A model generated the notes under the pieces. It searched no databases. It had not been told where the DNA came from and saw nothing but the letters and a program-made list of their open reading frames with translations. Shown piece after piece: positions 42,822-51,452 of a DNA stretch of 64,000 bases (its first letter is position 1; each line of letters begins with the position of its first letter). The DNA comes from Carnobacterium_A antarcticum. Its GTDB lineage: Bacteria; Bacillota; Bacilli; Lactobacillales; Carnobacteriaceae. Made by a program: the position numbers and the translations under genes. The DNA lies in NCBI RefSeq assembly GCF_042658365.1, contig NZ_JBHSQC010000024.1; one strand, given 5' to 3'.

Positions 42822-43238
42822 ATGAACGACAATAAAAATATCTTAGATCCTGGTCCATTCTTTCATGGTACTAAAGCAAAACTGGAAATCGGAGATATGC
42901 TTGAACCTTTACGCTCATCCAATTATCAAGATAAAAAATCTAACTATATCTATTTTACTGCAACGTTAGATGCTGCTAAATGGGGTGCCGAATTAGCGAA
43001 AGCTAAATCGAAAGAGAGGATTTATATCGTAGAACCATTAGGTGATTTTGAAAATGATCCCAACTTAACTGACAAAAGATTTCCCGGAAATCCAACACGT
43101 TCTTATAGGTCTAAATCTCCTTTGAAAATAATAGCTGAATTAAGTTCATGGGAAAGACATTCTGATGAAGAAATAGATTATATGCTTTTATCTATAAGAA
43201 AGTTAAGTGAACAAGGAGAAAATGTGATATACGATTAA
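42822..43238 (+). CDS. arr: NAD+-rifamycin ADP-ribosyltransferase (Arr family)
   Basis: The 138-residue product has the full Arr pattern: FFHGTKAKLEIGDMLEP with the NAD-contacting histidine at residue 15, NYIYFTATLDAAKWGAELA with the tyrosine at 44, RIYIVEPLGDFENDPNLTDK and FPGNPTRSYRSKSPL. Arr enzymes transfer ADP-ribose from NAD+ to the C23 hydroxyl of rifamycins and inactivate them. Length fits the family (about 140). AAGGGGTG precedes the ATG. It lies in the accessory segment between rqcP and divIC and is probably acquired, although chromosomal arr genes are common in environmental Firmicutes. Actual resistance depends on expression. Confidence 0.9.
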   Translation: MNDNKNILDPGPFFHGTKAKLEIGDMLEPLRSSNYQDKKSNYIYFTATLDAAKWGAELAKAKSKERIYIVEPLGDFENDPNLTDKRFPGNPTRSYRSKSPLKIIAELSSWERHSDEEIDYMLLSIRKLSEQGENVIYD

Positions 43239-43302
43239 TTCTCCTATTCTTAGAACTCTCGAAAAAAAGAAGTCTTAGTACTTAACCAGAGGTGATAAAC
43301 CG

Positions 43303-43524
43303 ATGGTTATTGATATAAACTACAGATTTGATTTAAAATTGGTTAGTAGAAGAACGTTTTCTTCTAGTGTTGTGCAACTAATTTATAATCAAATAAGAAT
43401 TAATAATACTCGCTTCTTCCATGATTGGCACATGCCCATCCTTTTAAAAACTTTTGCTGAAAATAGTTCTGATTATCAGGAGAAGCTATCGCAACTACTT
43501 CAGTGGGATACTTGCCTTGGATAG
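43303..43524 (+). CDS. short unidentified protein, possibly truncated
   Basis: An ATG with AGAGGTG 8 bases upstream opens a 73-codon frame (MVIDINYRFDLKLVSRRTFS, later FFHDWHMPILLKTFAENSSD). The start region looks genuine. No membrane segment and no recognisable domain. The frame ends beside the start-less lipoprotein, in a stretch with several broken genes, so truncation of a longer gene is likely. Confidence 0.35.
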   Translation: MVIDINYRFDLKLVSRRTFSSSVVQLIYNQIRINNTRFFHDWHMPILLKTFAENSSDYQEKLSQLLQWDTCLG

Positions 43525-43539
43525 AGCGCTACAGGTTCT

Positions 43540-43851
43540 ACGTCAAAAAGCATTTCTGCACTGTTACTGTGTTCAAGTTTATTCCTTTTTGGATGCCAAA
43601 GTGAAGGAGATAGCACTGTCATTACAAATGAGGGTGAAGAAATCACTATCGTTCCAGAAGACCAAAGAATTTATCTGGATGAAAATACTTTTATGGATGG
43701 AAGCGACTACTACAAAGTAACTCAAGATAAAGAAGGTAGAAAAAATCAAGAAAGTGAAATAGACGTTGATGGAAAAGATTATTATTTATTGTATATTTTT
43801 CCCAATCCAGACGATGATACGAAAGTAGATTTATATTACGAAGAATACTAA
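43540..43851 (+). pseudogene. lipoprotein gene lacking a start codon
   Basis: One frame is open for 103 codons and encodes a lipoprotein-like leader SISALLLCSSLFLFGC, then an acidic domain (DENTFMDGSDYYKVTQDKEG, later DVDGKDYYLLYIFPNPDDD) ending EEY. No ATG, GTG or TTG precedes the leader; an ACG stands where a start is expected, with AGG upstream, and a TAG lies six codons further up. So the gene was probably silenced by a start-codon mutation or 5' truncation. The domain is not recognised. The cysteine of the lipobox is at 43594-43596. Confidence 0.55.
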
Positions 43852-44154
43852 TAAACGACAACATTAAATTAAGGAAGTGAGATAACTCTCTACTAAAACA
43901 CCTATGAGTGTTAATTTAGATGTTTATGGGTAATGGATTTTTACGGTGACGTATTTGATGTAGAAAATAGTAAACTGATTACACATGATGAAAAGGTATT
44001 TGACTGCGAGGTGGTTATTTTTAATAAAGAAACAAACTGATCCAATACACTTAAGGAAAAACAGTCAGATAGAAATAGAAAAAATGACTGATGATTTTCA
44101 ACAAATTGTAATGCATGAAATTAGATAGAATAACGTATTGCAATATTGAATTGT
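43852..44154 (+). other. coding debris, no intact gene
   Basis: Short open pieces such as MDFYGDVFDVENSKLITHDE (ending at a TGA near 44040) and IHLRKNSQIEIEKMTDDFQQ are visible, but none has a credible start and length. The stretch ends at a strong terminator. It looks like remnants of one or more deleted genes. Confidence 0.35.
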
Positions 44155-44200
44155 AAAAAAGACCTATTTGCAACTGTTAGTTGCGAATAGGTCTTTTTTA
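44155..44200. terminator. strong bidirectional terminator
   Basis: AAAAAGACCTATTTGCAAC pairs with GTTGCGAATAGGTCTTTTT with one mismatch and a five-base loop; T-runs on both strands. Confidence 0.9.
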
Positions 44201-44304
44201 TTTGATAGATATTGCTTTGTTCACTGTCAATGGTATTATCTTATTTTAGAATCTGTTTTCGGATGAGCTATCGCCATCTTTTTGGAAGAATATCTTTATT
44301 TTTT

Positions 44305-44568
44305 TTATAACCAAATGTCATATTCTTCAAATTCTTTTTCAAATTTATCCATTTCTTTTTCATCATATTTTTCATATTTATTTACGTCGTGTAATAATTT
44401 TTTTATTTCATGAATCGCTTTTTTTTCCTCGTACCATTTTTTTAGACTATGTTTTCTATAATTACTTGCATCTATATCCTCTAATTTAGCTAGATTACCG
44501 TCTAATTTCTCGATTATAGTAGTTAAATCATTCAAAAGGTGTTCTTTTCTTTTTTCATAGTTAGCCAT
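44305..44568 (-). CDS. small charged protein of unknown function
   Basis: The 87-residue product (MANYEKRKEHLLNDLTTIIE...EKEFEEYDIWL) is rich in Lys and Glu and should be almost wholly alpha-helical, with coiled-coil character and no membrane segment. AAAGGAGAG stands 7 bases before the ATG. It lies 146 bases downstream of hsp20 in the same orientation and may be cotranscribed, so a stress-related role is conceivable, but I do not recognise the family. Confidence 0.55.
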   Translation of the reverse strand: MANYEKRKEHLLNDLTTIIEKLDGNLAKLEDIDASNYRKHSLKKWYEEKKAIHEIKKLLHDVNKYEKYDEKEMDKFEKEFEEYDIWL

Positions 44569-44714
44569 TATAATCTCTCCTTTATTGAATTAGGTATATC
44601 TAATGCTTTATTTAAAGATAGAAAGTTGTCATTTTCCTGCTAAGAAGTATCAATACTATACAAAAGTGCATTCTTTTTGTGAAAGACGCTTACTTATTGA
44701 AGAAGCTCTCTTTT

Positions 44715-45158
44715 TTACTCGATACTAATTTGTTTTTTAGTAGTATTTTCACTATTTAATTTTGGCATGATCAAAGTTAATACACCATCGGTATAGTTTG
44801 CTTTAGCCTTTTCTTCATCTACATTTGTTAGATAGAATTGACGAGCCATACTACCGTATGAACGTTCTCTTTTAATAAATTGACCTTCATCATTTTTTTT
44901 ACTTTTTTCTTCTTGTCTTTTAGCCTGAATCGTTAAAACATCGTGATGGTAGTCAATAGAGATATTTTCTTTATCAAAACCAGGCAAATCAATTTTTAAT
45001 TCATATTTTTGATCTGTTTCGTGAACATCTGCTTTGAAGTTGCTTCTTGTAAGAGATGAAGGGACCTTATCTAATAAAGAAAAATCTTCATCAAGTAAAG
45101 ATGGGAAGAAATCAGTGAGTGTTGGAAAATCATCTTTTTTACGTAAATTATTTGCCAT
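44715..45158 (-). CDS. hsp20: small heat shock protein Hsp20
   Basis: The 147-residue alpha-crystallin-type chaperone binds unfolding proteins. The crystallin domain runs from about residue 43 to 135 (KADVHETDQKYELKIDLPGF, DVLTIQAKRQE, RSYGSMARQFYLTNVD, DGVLTLIMPK), with a short N-terminal arm and the C-terminal tail KKQISIE that docks between dimers. AAGGAG precedes the ATG. It has its own promoter, but neither a CIRCE element nor a CtsR box was seen. Hsp20 genes are frequent on mobile elements of lactic acid bacteria; this one lies in the accessory segment. Confidence 0.95.
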   Translation of the reverse strand: MANNLRKKDDFPTLTDFFPSLLDEDFSLLDKVPSSLTRSNFKADVHETDQKYELKIDLPGFDKENISIDYHHDVLTIQAKRQEEKSKKNDEGQFIKRERSYGSMARQFYLTNVDEEKAKANYTDGVLTLIMPKLNSENTTKKQISIE

Positions 45159-45198
45159 TTTTATTCACTCCTTAAAGATTTAATTTCTTACAAAATTT

Positions 45199-45226
45199 AT
45201 TATATTTATTTTGCTGAAAGATTCAA
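45199..45226 (-). promoter_or_regulatory. hsp20 promoter
   Basis: On the minus strand TTGAAT (45226-45221), a 16-base spacer and TATAAT (45204-45199). Confidence 0.7.
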
Positions 45227-45371
45227 GTGAAAAAGTATATTTTTTAAAAAAAATATAATCGATTTTTTTCTACTAATGCACTCTAAATCCATTAATGGAC
45301 GGTTATAAATGGCAGCGAAAATACAATAAGATAAAGCCTTAGTCAGCTTCTATTTAGGGTTGATTCTACTG

Positions 45372-45590
45372 ACTGTAATATCACTAAGGATTGATACTCA
45401 AGAAGAGAAATTAATAAAAGAATATGCTAAGGCTAATAACATTTCTGTCTCTGCTTTATTTAGAAATGCTGTTCTAGAAAAAAATGAAGATGAAATTAAT
45501 TTGGGGTTACATAATCAAGCTATGACGAAGCATAAATAAAATCCTCAAAGAATTTCTTTCGAAGACATGCTAAAGGAGCTATCTGATTAG
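45372..45590 (+). pseudogene. RelB/DUF6290-type antitoxin, inactivated
   Basis: One frame reads VISLRIDTQEEKLIKEYAKA, NNISVSALFRNAVLEKNEDE, then a TAA at 45537, then NPQRISFEDMLKELSD and a TAG at 45588 that abuts the toxin ATG. This is the usual ribbon-helix-helix antitoxin layout (RIDTQEEKLI... and ISVSALFRNAV). The start codon has been lost (ACT GTA where Met-Ala is expected) and one internal stop interrupts the C-terminal toxin-binding part. Confidence 0.75.
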
Positions 45591-45863
45591 ATGAACTCAG
45601 GTTATCAAGTAGAGTTTGAAAAAGGAGCTCAAAAAGCATTTAAAAAAACAGATAAACATCAATCCCACTTAATTATGGGATAGGTTCAAAAAAATCTAGT
45701 GAACTGTACAGATTCTAGGCAGCATGGAAAAGGATTAGCAGCCAATCGTTCAGGAGAATGGCGGTACAGAATTGGAGACTATCGCTTAATAGCAGATATT
45801 AACGACGATACGGTAACTATTTTGATGTTAGAGATTGGTCATAGAAAAGATAGTTACAAATAA
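45591..45863 (+). pseudogene. RelE/ParE-family toxin with one amber stop
   Basis: The frame starts MNSGYQVEFEKGAQKAFKKT and is open for 90 codons except for a TAG at 45681-45683 (codon 31), where relatives have tryptophan. The second half is well preserved: QHGKGLAANRSGEWRYRIGD, YRLIADINDDTVTILMLEIG, HRKDSYK, with the arginines and the C-terminal HR typical of RelE mRNA interferases. With the antitoxin also broken, the module is dead. A terminator follows 34 bases downstream. Confidence 0.8.
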
Positions 45864-45896
45864 AGACAGCGTTTTTTATGTTTACGAATTGCAACC

Positions 45897-45952
45897 AAAT
45901 AAGTCCTTTAACACTTTTATTCTAGTGTTAGAGGACTTATTTCTTTTTTTAA
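45897..45952 (+). terminator. Rho-independent terminator
   Basis: AAATAAGTCCT and TAACACT pair with AGTGTTA and AGGACTTATTT around a short loop, followed by CTTTTTTT. Confidence 0.9.
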
Positions 45953-46037
45953 TACATGAGATTGCTTAAAATAATGTATCGAAAATCTTGTTTAATCATT
46001 GGTGAATTTATTTAAAAGTTATAGTTATATAGTTTAA

Positions 46038-46517
46038 CTAGTTATTAATATAATTAAAATATCTAATTTCATCTGCACCAATCTCAACGTCAAAGGCTAA
46101 TTTTTGTTGTGAATTAAAGGTTATATATTCACCTTCATATTCGCCAAAATTATAGCTGGAATTAGTATTTTTAGGATATCCATAGAGATAACATACGACT
46201 TTTCCATCTTTAACAAATACAATTTGATTCATATTATCATTTCCAGATTCATTTATGTTATCCCATTTATATCCAACAACTTTATATATATTTTCTTTTT
46301 TAGTGTATGGTGCAAAGCTATAAAGAGTGTCCCATTCAAAGGGAGTCCATTTTGAAAAGTCATCAATAGCCGTTGGAGCGCTGATATTATCAGTTGAATC
46401 TTCTAATTTACTAGCATTTATCTCCCATATATCTTTTTTGAATGGACCAAAAATAAGAATTATCGTAATAACTATACCTGTTAAAATAGTCAATAAAAGT
46501 ACATTCTTTTTTTTCAT
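46038..46517 (-). CDS. membrane-anchored protein of unknown function
   Basis: The 159-residue product has one N-terminal membrane helix (VLLLTILTGIVITIILIF, residues 5-22) and an extracellular domain of mixed character (WTPFEWDTLYSFAPYTKKEN, YKVVGYKWDNINESGNDNMN, KDGKVVCYLYGYPKN). No lipobox. The ATG at 46517 has GGGG 6 bases upstream; an earlier start four codons before overlaps that site. The pattern recalls surface or immunity-like proteins encoded as singletons in lactic acid bacteria genomes, but no family is recognised. Confidence 0.55.
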   Translation of the reverse strand: MKKKNVLLLTILTGIVITIILIFGPFKKDIWEINASKLEDSTDNISAPTAIDDFSKWTPFEWDTLYSFAPYTKKENIYKVVGYKWDNINESGNDNMNQIVFVKDGKVVCYLYGYPKNTNSSYNFGEYEGEYITFNSQQKLAFDVEIGADEIRYFNYINN

Positions 46518-46670
46518 AAAAATCCCCATTCCAGTATGAATTTATTTGTTATAACGTACTTATATCATAAGCTTTATTCTCTTTTAATTCTATGATTGCT
46601 ATAACTATTAAATTATTCCCGACACATGAATCACATAAAATAATATATCCAGAAAACAAGGTTCTTTTTT

Positions 46671-46701
46671 ATAAAAAAACTCCCTTATCTTTCAAGGGAG
46701 T
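46671..46701 (-). terminator. Rho-independent terminator of the MFS gene
   Basis: ACTCCCTT (46679-46686) pairs with AAGGGAGT (46694-46701); on the minus strand it is followed by seven T. Confidence 0.9.
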
Positions 46702-46709
46702 GATCGTAA

Positions 46710-47918
46710 TTAGCTTGATTTTTCAACAGAAAACACACGATGATTTATAGCGGCGTAAATAGCTGCTATTCCTAATAATACCGCTGAAACAATAAAAGAT
46801 ATGCGTACATCCCATATTTCAGTAAGAGCACCAAATAGTAAAGAAGAAATCGCAAATAATAAAGACACTAATGCACTTTGTACGGCATAAATCTTAGGAA
46901 GTTCTTCGGTACTAGCTGATTTTTGAAGAAATGTATTAGAAGCAATAGCTTTTAGTTGTTGGGAAATTCCATTGAGTTCTGCAAAAAAAAGTGACAACCA
47001 AGCAATCGTTGTTAAACCAAAAAGAAGAGTTAAGATACTAATTCCAAATGAAAAAGTAATCAAAACATACTTAAGGTTTTTTTCGAATGCCAAAGTAAAA
47101 TAGGAGCATATAAACCCACCCACAACCATTCCAACAAAAAATGAGGTATTGATATATCCCCACCAAGCTTCAGATTTACCAAGAACTTCGCTCACGAAAA
47201 CGTAAAGTATAGAAGCAATCCATACAACGTTTGCAAAAGCTTCAAATACTATAATCACATGTAGACTTTTGTATAATGGACTTCTCCAAACAATTTGCCA
47301 TCCTTCTTTCAATTCACCGCTCCGACGACCCTCGGAGAATTTTCTTTTAAATTTGATTGGATCAATAATTCTAGTCATCAGTACGGTAGCTATTAGATAC
47401 AAGGCTACCGTAATTAAAATGACATTTTGACCGCTTAAAAGTGCAACAACTAATCCCCCAAGTGCCCATCCGCCTAGATTAACTGTTTCGCTAACAATGG
47501 AGAAAAAGCTATTAGCTTTCACAAGCTCATTTTCTGCAACTAAACGCGGTAGCATGGCTTGACTTGCAGGCGCTGCCCATCCGTCTAAAAATGCAATCAC
47601 AAATACAAAACTTATAATCACAAGCACGTTTGACGTTAGATTTAACGCTAAGATAATCGCTAGAAAAAATAGTAAGAGTGTCTTACTTGCCTGCGAATAA
47701 ATGATCAGTGATTTTAATGAATATCGATTTAACAATAGTGGAGAAAGTAATCCACTGATAAAACGGCCGAACATATTGAAAAAAGGAACTAACGCTAATA
47801 TAAATGGTGATTCTGTTGAGATGTATAATATTGATATAAGCCCCACGATATAAAAAATATCACCTAAATTGGCCATTGATTGTCCGATCCAAAGAAAACG
47901 GAAGGATTTGTTTTTCAT
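46710..47918 (-). CDS. MFS transporter, probable drug or metabolite exporter
   Basis: The 402-residue protein has 12 predicted membrane helices in the MFS_3/MFS_1 pattern: FRFLWIGQSMANLGDIFYIV at the start, FNMFGRFISGLLSPLLLNRY for the loop 2-3 motif, and FLDGWAAPASQAMLPRLVAENELVKANS, a stretch typical of the YfiS/EntS/Mef-like exporters. The central loop is KFKRKFSEGRRSGELKEG. Substrate cannot be told; macrolide-like drugs and siderophores are known for relatives. AAAGGGGTAG precedes the ATG. Single gene with its own terminator in the accessory segment. Confidence 0.85.
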   Translation of the reverse strand: MKNKSFRFLWIGQSMANLGDIFYIVGLISILYISTESPFILALVPFFNMFGRFISGLLSPLLLNRYSLKSLIIYSQASKTLLLFFLAIILALNLTSNVLVIISFVFVIAFLDGWAAPASQAMLPRLVAENELVKANSFFSIVSETVNLGGWALGGLVVALLSGQNVILITVALYLIATVLMTRIIDPIKFKRKFSEGRRSGELKEGWQIVWRSPLYKSLHVIIVFEAFANVVWIASILYVFVSEVLGKSEAWWGYINTSFFVGMVVGGFICSYFTLAFEKNLKYVLITFSFGISILTLLFGLTTIAWLSLFFAELNGISQQLKAIASNTFLQKSASTEELPKIYAVQSALVSLLFAISSLLFGALTEIWDVRISFIVSAVLLGIAAIYAAINHRVFSVEKSS

Positions 47919-48654
47919 TCTTACTACCCCTTTATAATTAAAATTTGTGTCTTATTATCACAGGGTAGTTTTTACATGTATGTTATCCCTCCTTAAATCT
48001 ATTATTATTCGTTACAAAGTCAAAAAAAAGTAAAACTTAACTCACTAAGTGTTTGGAACAAACAAAATTTATAGGGTAGTAAGAATGATTATGTATTACT
48101 AGTATACGTTAAGAAGGATTATGATAGTTGTTATTTGTTTAATTAATTTAGATTTTGTTTAGATACATGGAATTCTATAAAATCGTGTATCTATAACCCT
48201 ATGCGAATAAGGTTCTCTTTTTGTCAAGGGCTCCAATACATGATTTCGTGATGTTAATAGATATAAGTATGTATTTTTTTGTGAGAAGAGATGTCCATTT
48301 AATGAGTGACATCGTCCAACCTTTAAGAACGCAGCAAGAAACTAACCACTTTTTATTTTGTTTGAGACGAAACAAAAATTTTCGTTATTAATGTAAGTAG
48401 CCTTAAATCCAGAGAATTATTTGTTTCCCCAGCACTAAAGACGGTCATTTAGAAGTCAATATAATTTATCAAATGTTTCAGAAAGTAACTACACTATTGG
48501 AAGGGGAAGGGACGCACACGGAGATGAAAAACTTTGGCCACAGCAAAAAGCACTAAACCCTATATCGGGATCAATGAAAATGAAATCAGCGAAACATCGT
48601 TAAACTGTAGACTAGGTTTTTAATATTTACCAATTAAAGAGAGGAGGCAATATA
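47919..48654. other. 736-bp stretch with gene debris only
   Basis: No complete gene. On the plus strand a piece KDGHLEVNIIYQMFQKVTTL, LEGEGTHTEMKNFGHSKKH runs from about 48440 to a TAA near 48557 without a start, and a GAGGAGG without a following gene stands at 48642. Both suggest deleted genes. The remainder is AT-rich with no recognised signals. Confidence 0.4.
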
Positions 48655-48697
48655 AAAAGCCATCAAACCTTTTTTGTTTAAGGTTGATGACTTTTTT
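48655..48697. terminator. terminator between debris and ABC-F gene
   Basis: AAG, CATCAA and CCTT pair with AAGG, TTGATG and CTT around a T-rich loop, followed by CTTTTTTA; usable from both sides. Confidence 0.8.
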
Positions 48698-48732
48698 ATT
48701 TAAACCATATTATCCATCACTTTTTGTAAGCT

Positions 48733-50271
48733 CTACTCAATTTCTACCCTGACCAATCCGTCTTTCTTTAATTCATACACTTGGTCACAAACCTCTTTTA
48801 AAAACATCCTGTCATGCGAAACCGTTATAATCGATCCTTCGAATCCTTTAAACAGTTTTCGTAATTCTGGTTGAGAAAGAGGTGAAAAATTCCGTGTGGG
48901 CTCGTCTAGAAGCAGCACGTTTTGTCCAGACAAATCGATTTTCAATAACAACAATTTTGCTTGTTGCCCTCCTGATAGTGATCGAATCGGATGATGCATT
49001 TCATCGGCTGTAAAACGCATGCTCCCTAGATAAGTCATCACTTGTGTGCGCTCTTCGCTGTCTCCTGTTTCGCTAAGGAACTCAACAGGTGTTTCATCCA
49101 TACGTAAATAATCGGCATAATTTTGCGGCATATATCCAGCTGCAATATCTGTACGCTGACTTAATTCTGTCCACAATTGTTTCAACAGCGTACTTTTTCC
49201 AATCCCATTTTGTCCGATAATTCCTATTTTTTGAGGAGACCTAACGAGCAAATTCAGTGAATGGGCTAAAACTTTTTCCTCCAACTACACACTTTTATTT
49301 TCCAAATGAAGTATGGTTTTATTTGCAGGAAGTGGTTTAATATTTGAGAATTTCACTAAGATAGCATCTGCTTTTAACGGAATATCTTCAAAGGTTTCTT
49401 TTTCACGCTCAAATCTTCTGCCCATAGATTTTACTGCATGCATTTTCTTTTTGAGTAACCTGCCACCAGCTGGATCTTGTCTTGAAATAGTTCCTTGTGC
49501 ATGATGAACACTGCTCTCAACTTGCCGGTGTTTTTCCATTTGTTTTTGGTGTTCTTCACGCTGCTTACTGGCAATTTGAAATTGTTGTTCATAGTGTGCT
49601 TCTTTTTGTTCAATGTATTCTTTGTAGGATAAGTTTGATACTGTTGCGACTGGAATCGTCTTGTGCTGTAACAGCTCAAGCTGAATAACTTTGGTCGCTG
49701 TAGCAGCAAGTAAAGATTCATCGTGCGAAATGAAAATAATAGTTAACGGAGTGGATTTGATAAAATGTTCTAGCCATTGCACTGTATCGAGGTCCAAATC
49801 GTTGGAAGGCTCGTCCAGCAATAATAAATCAGGATCCGTTGAGAGTGCTTTTAGTAGCTGGACTTTGACTTTTTCGCCACCGGATAGACTACTTAACTGT
49901 TGTGAACTTGTTAATCGATCAGCATCAAATCCAAGTTGTCCCACTAATTGATAGAGCTTTTGGTAGTCAATATCCATAACGTCTGTCTGCCCGAAAAAGT
50001 ACTGGTCAACTGTGAATTCCATATATTCTTGCGGTAAGGATTGTGGCAAATAAACCATACGACTGAACTGGTTGGTTATTTCTCCTTCTGCTTGGATATA
50101 GGATTCAATGCTTTGATCCCCCATAATCCATTTCAATAATGTTGACTTTCCGTTTCCTTCTTCGCCAATGATAGCTACTTTTTCCCCAGGGTTGACTATA
50201 AAGCTCAAGTCCTTAATAATTTCTTTCAAATCTGTCAAGTGGTGCAAGGTTAAATTTCTCACTTGTAACAT
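48733..50271 (-). pseudogene. ABC-F ATPase (ribosome-protection type), split by one amber codon
   Basis: Two adjacent pieces (328 and 183 residues) lie in one frame, separated only by a TAG at 49285-49287. Joined they give 512 residues with the full ABC-F layout: Walker A GEEGNGKST, signature SLSGGEKVKV, Walker B LLLDEPSNDLDLD, an interdomain linker rich in charged residues (HYEQQFQIASKQREEHQKQM ... GRLLKKKMHAVKSMGRRFER), then GQNGIGKST, SLSGGQQAKL and LLLDEPTRNFSPLS. ABC-F proteins of this type dislodge antibiotics from ribosomes or aid stalled ribosomes. TTG at 49284 right after the stop could restart translation, but separate halves are unlikely to work. The attenuator-like leader upstream supports a resistance role. 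Confidence 0.8.
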
Positions 50272-50280
50272 AAAGTTTCC

Positions 50281-50562
50281 TCCTATCTAATAAAATAAAA
50301 CAGACCGCCAGCAAGTTTCTGCGACGGTCAGATAAATTCAAATAAACAGGGAAAATGGTGGCGTACTCCAATTTTTATAGATAGCGCCAATTAAGATTCA
50401 AAAGTTGTTTAAATGATATATCTAAAAAAACCGTTGCAAAGAAACCTGCAAGTAAGCAGAAAATGTTTCTTTTTCAATTACGATTGTTTTAGATAGTGTA
50501 CATTTAGGCACAACCTTTCGATTTATTAGGTATAGTATAGCAATAATGGCTGATGCGCGCAA
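50281..50562 (-). promoter_or_regulatory. attenuator-like leader of the ABC-F gene with a four-codon upstream frame
   Basis: On the minus strand TTGCGC (50562-50557), 17 bases and TATACT (50539-50534) form a promoter. A tiny frame ATG TAC ACT ATC TAA (50503-50489) with AAAGG upstream follows. Then AAAGAAAC..CTGC pairs with GCAG..GTTTCTTT (50472-50438), with a run of seven T shortly after (50430-50424), and a second hairpin GACCGTC/GCGGTC (50339-50313) precedes TGTTTTATTTTATT just before the gene's GGAGG. Such leaders with very short peptides and terminators control ABC-F resistance genes in Firmicutes by ribosome stalling. Confidence 0.6.
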
Positions 50563-50597
50563 AGCATAAGGTGTCCTCTCTAACTACTATTAAGATG

Positions 50598-50831
50598 TTA
50601 AATCGTTACCCACATAAGCCATCCTACGACCGCAAATAAAATAAGTAATAATTGAATACCTAAAGAAAGCATGGCTAGTGTTTTGACCCAACTACTGTAA
50701 TCCTTCATTTTAGAGTTATTCAGTATATAAATTGAAAAACCTATGCCTACAATTGGACCCACATATGATAACAAGATAAAAACAATGATTTTTACTAACT
50801 CATTTTCAAGAACCCTTTCGTTTTTATTCAA
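50598..50831 (-). CDS. small membrane protein of unknown function
   Basis: The 77-residue product has two predicted membrane helices (VKIIVFILLSYVGPIVGIGF and VKTLAMLSLGIQLLLILFAV) joined by a short charged loop. I start it at the TTG at 50831, which is 10 bases from AAGGAG; a TTG at 50840 is too close. It lies 78 bases downstream of the XRE regulator gene in the same orientation, so the two are probably cotranscribed. No family recognised. Confidence 0.55.
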   Translation of the reverse strand: MNKNERVLENELVKIIVFILLSYVGPIVGIGFSIYILNNSKMKDYSSWVKTLAMLSLGIQLLLILFAVVGWLMWVTI

Positions 50832-50909
50832 AAAAACCAAGCTCCTTTTGCAATAATCTTCAATTTTGTTGTAACGCTACTCTTCTTATCACTTGTTAGT
50901 CATTGTTCA

Positions 50910-51404
50910 TTACTCCCCAAGATACTCAACAGTAGTCGTTCCCCAGCCTAAATAATCACCCACAACACTATAAACGACGAATAGATTCACAAATAAACAG
51001 CAAGCACATGCTAAGTAAATAAATTTATGTAGTGTGTTTGTTTTTTTGTTTCGTTTGATTACAAGTGGAGCTACAAAAAAGCCATACGGAGCAATTAAAC
51101 ACCCTAGGAAAGCAAGGACCAATAGTATAAGTCCTTCATCTTTTTCAGAATTTCCACGGATAAAGTCTAGATTTGGGTGCTTTTCTTCATTTTCAAGCTC
51201 GCTTTCTTCGTTTTCTTTTAACAATCCATCAACGGATACTTCATAATAGACGCTCAATTTGACCAAATTATCTAAATCAGGATAACTGTTGCCATTCTCC
51301 CATTTTGAAATAGATTGTCTAGAAATTTGTAAATGAGTCGCCACATCTCCTTGTGACAGTCCCTTTTTGACTCTGCTTTCTTTCAGTCGCTCTGCTAAAG
51401 CCAC
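50910..51404 (-). CDS. XRE-family regulator with C-terminal membrane segments
   Basis: The 164-residue product has an N-terminal XRE helix-turn-helix (residues 3-60: LAERLKESRVKKGLSQGDVA, LQISRQSISKWENG, YPDLDNLVKLSVYYEVSVDG) followed by an acidic linker and two predicted membrane helices (LILLVLAFLGCLIAPYGFFV and FIYLACACCLFVNLFVVYSV). Membrane-tethered XRE proteins are thought to sense envelope or small-molecule signals and to control neighbouring genes. GTG start with GGAGGG upstream. A palindrome at 51453 in its promoter region may be its own operator. Confidence 0.85.
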   Translation of the reverse strand: MALAERLKESRVKKGLSQGDVATHLQISRQSISKWENGNSYPDLDNLVKLSVYYEVSVDGLLKENEESELENEEKHPNLDFIRGNSEKDEGLILLVLAFLGCLIAPYGFFVAPLVIKRNKKTNTLHKFIYLACACCLFVNLFVVYSVVGDYLGWGTTTVEYLGE

Positions 51405-51452
51405 ATATTTCCCTCCTTCTAGCTATCTCTCTACTATTATTATACCGAAATC

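Noticed and set aside
45159..45300. CIRCE or CtsR operator before hsp20
   Set aside because: No TTAGCACTC/GAGTGCTAA pair and no GGTCAAA repeats were found; only a plain promoter is visible.
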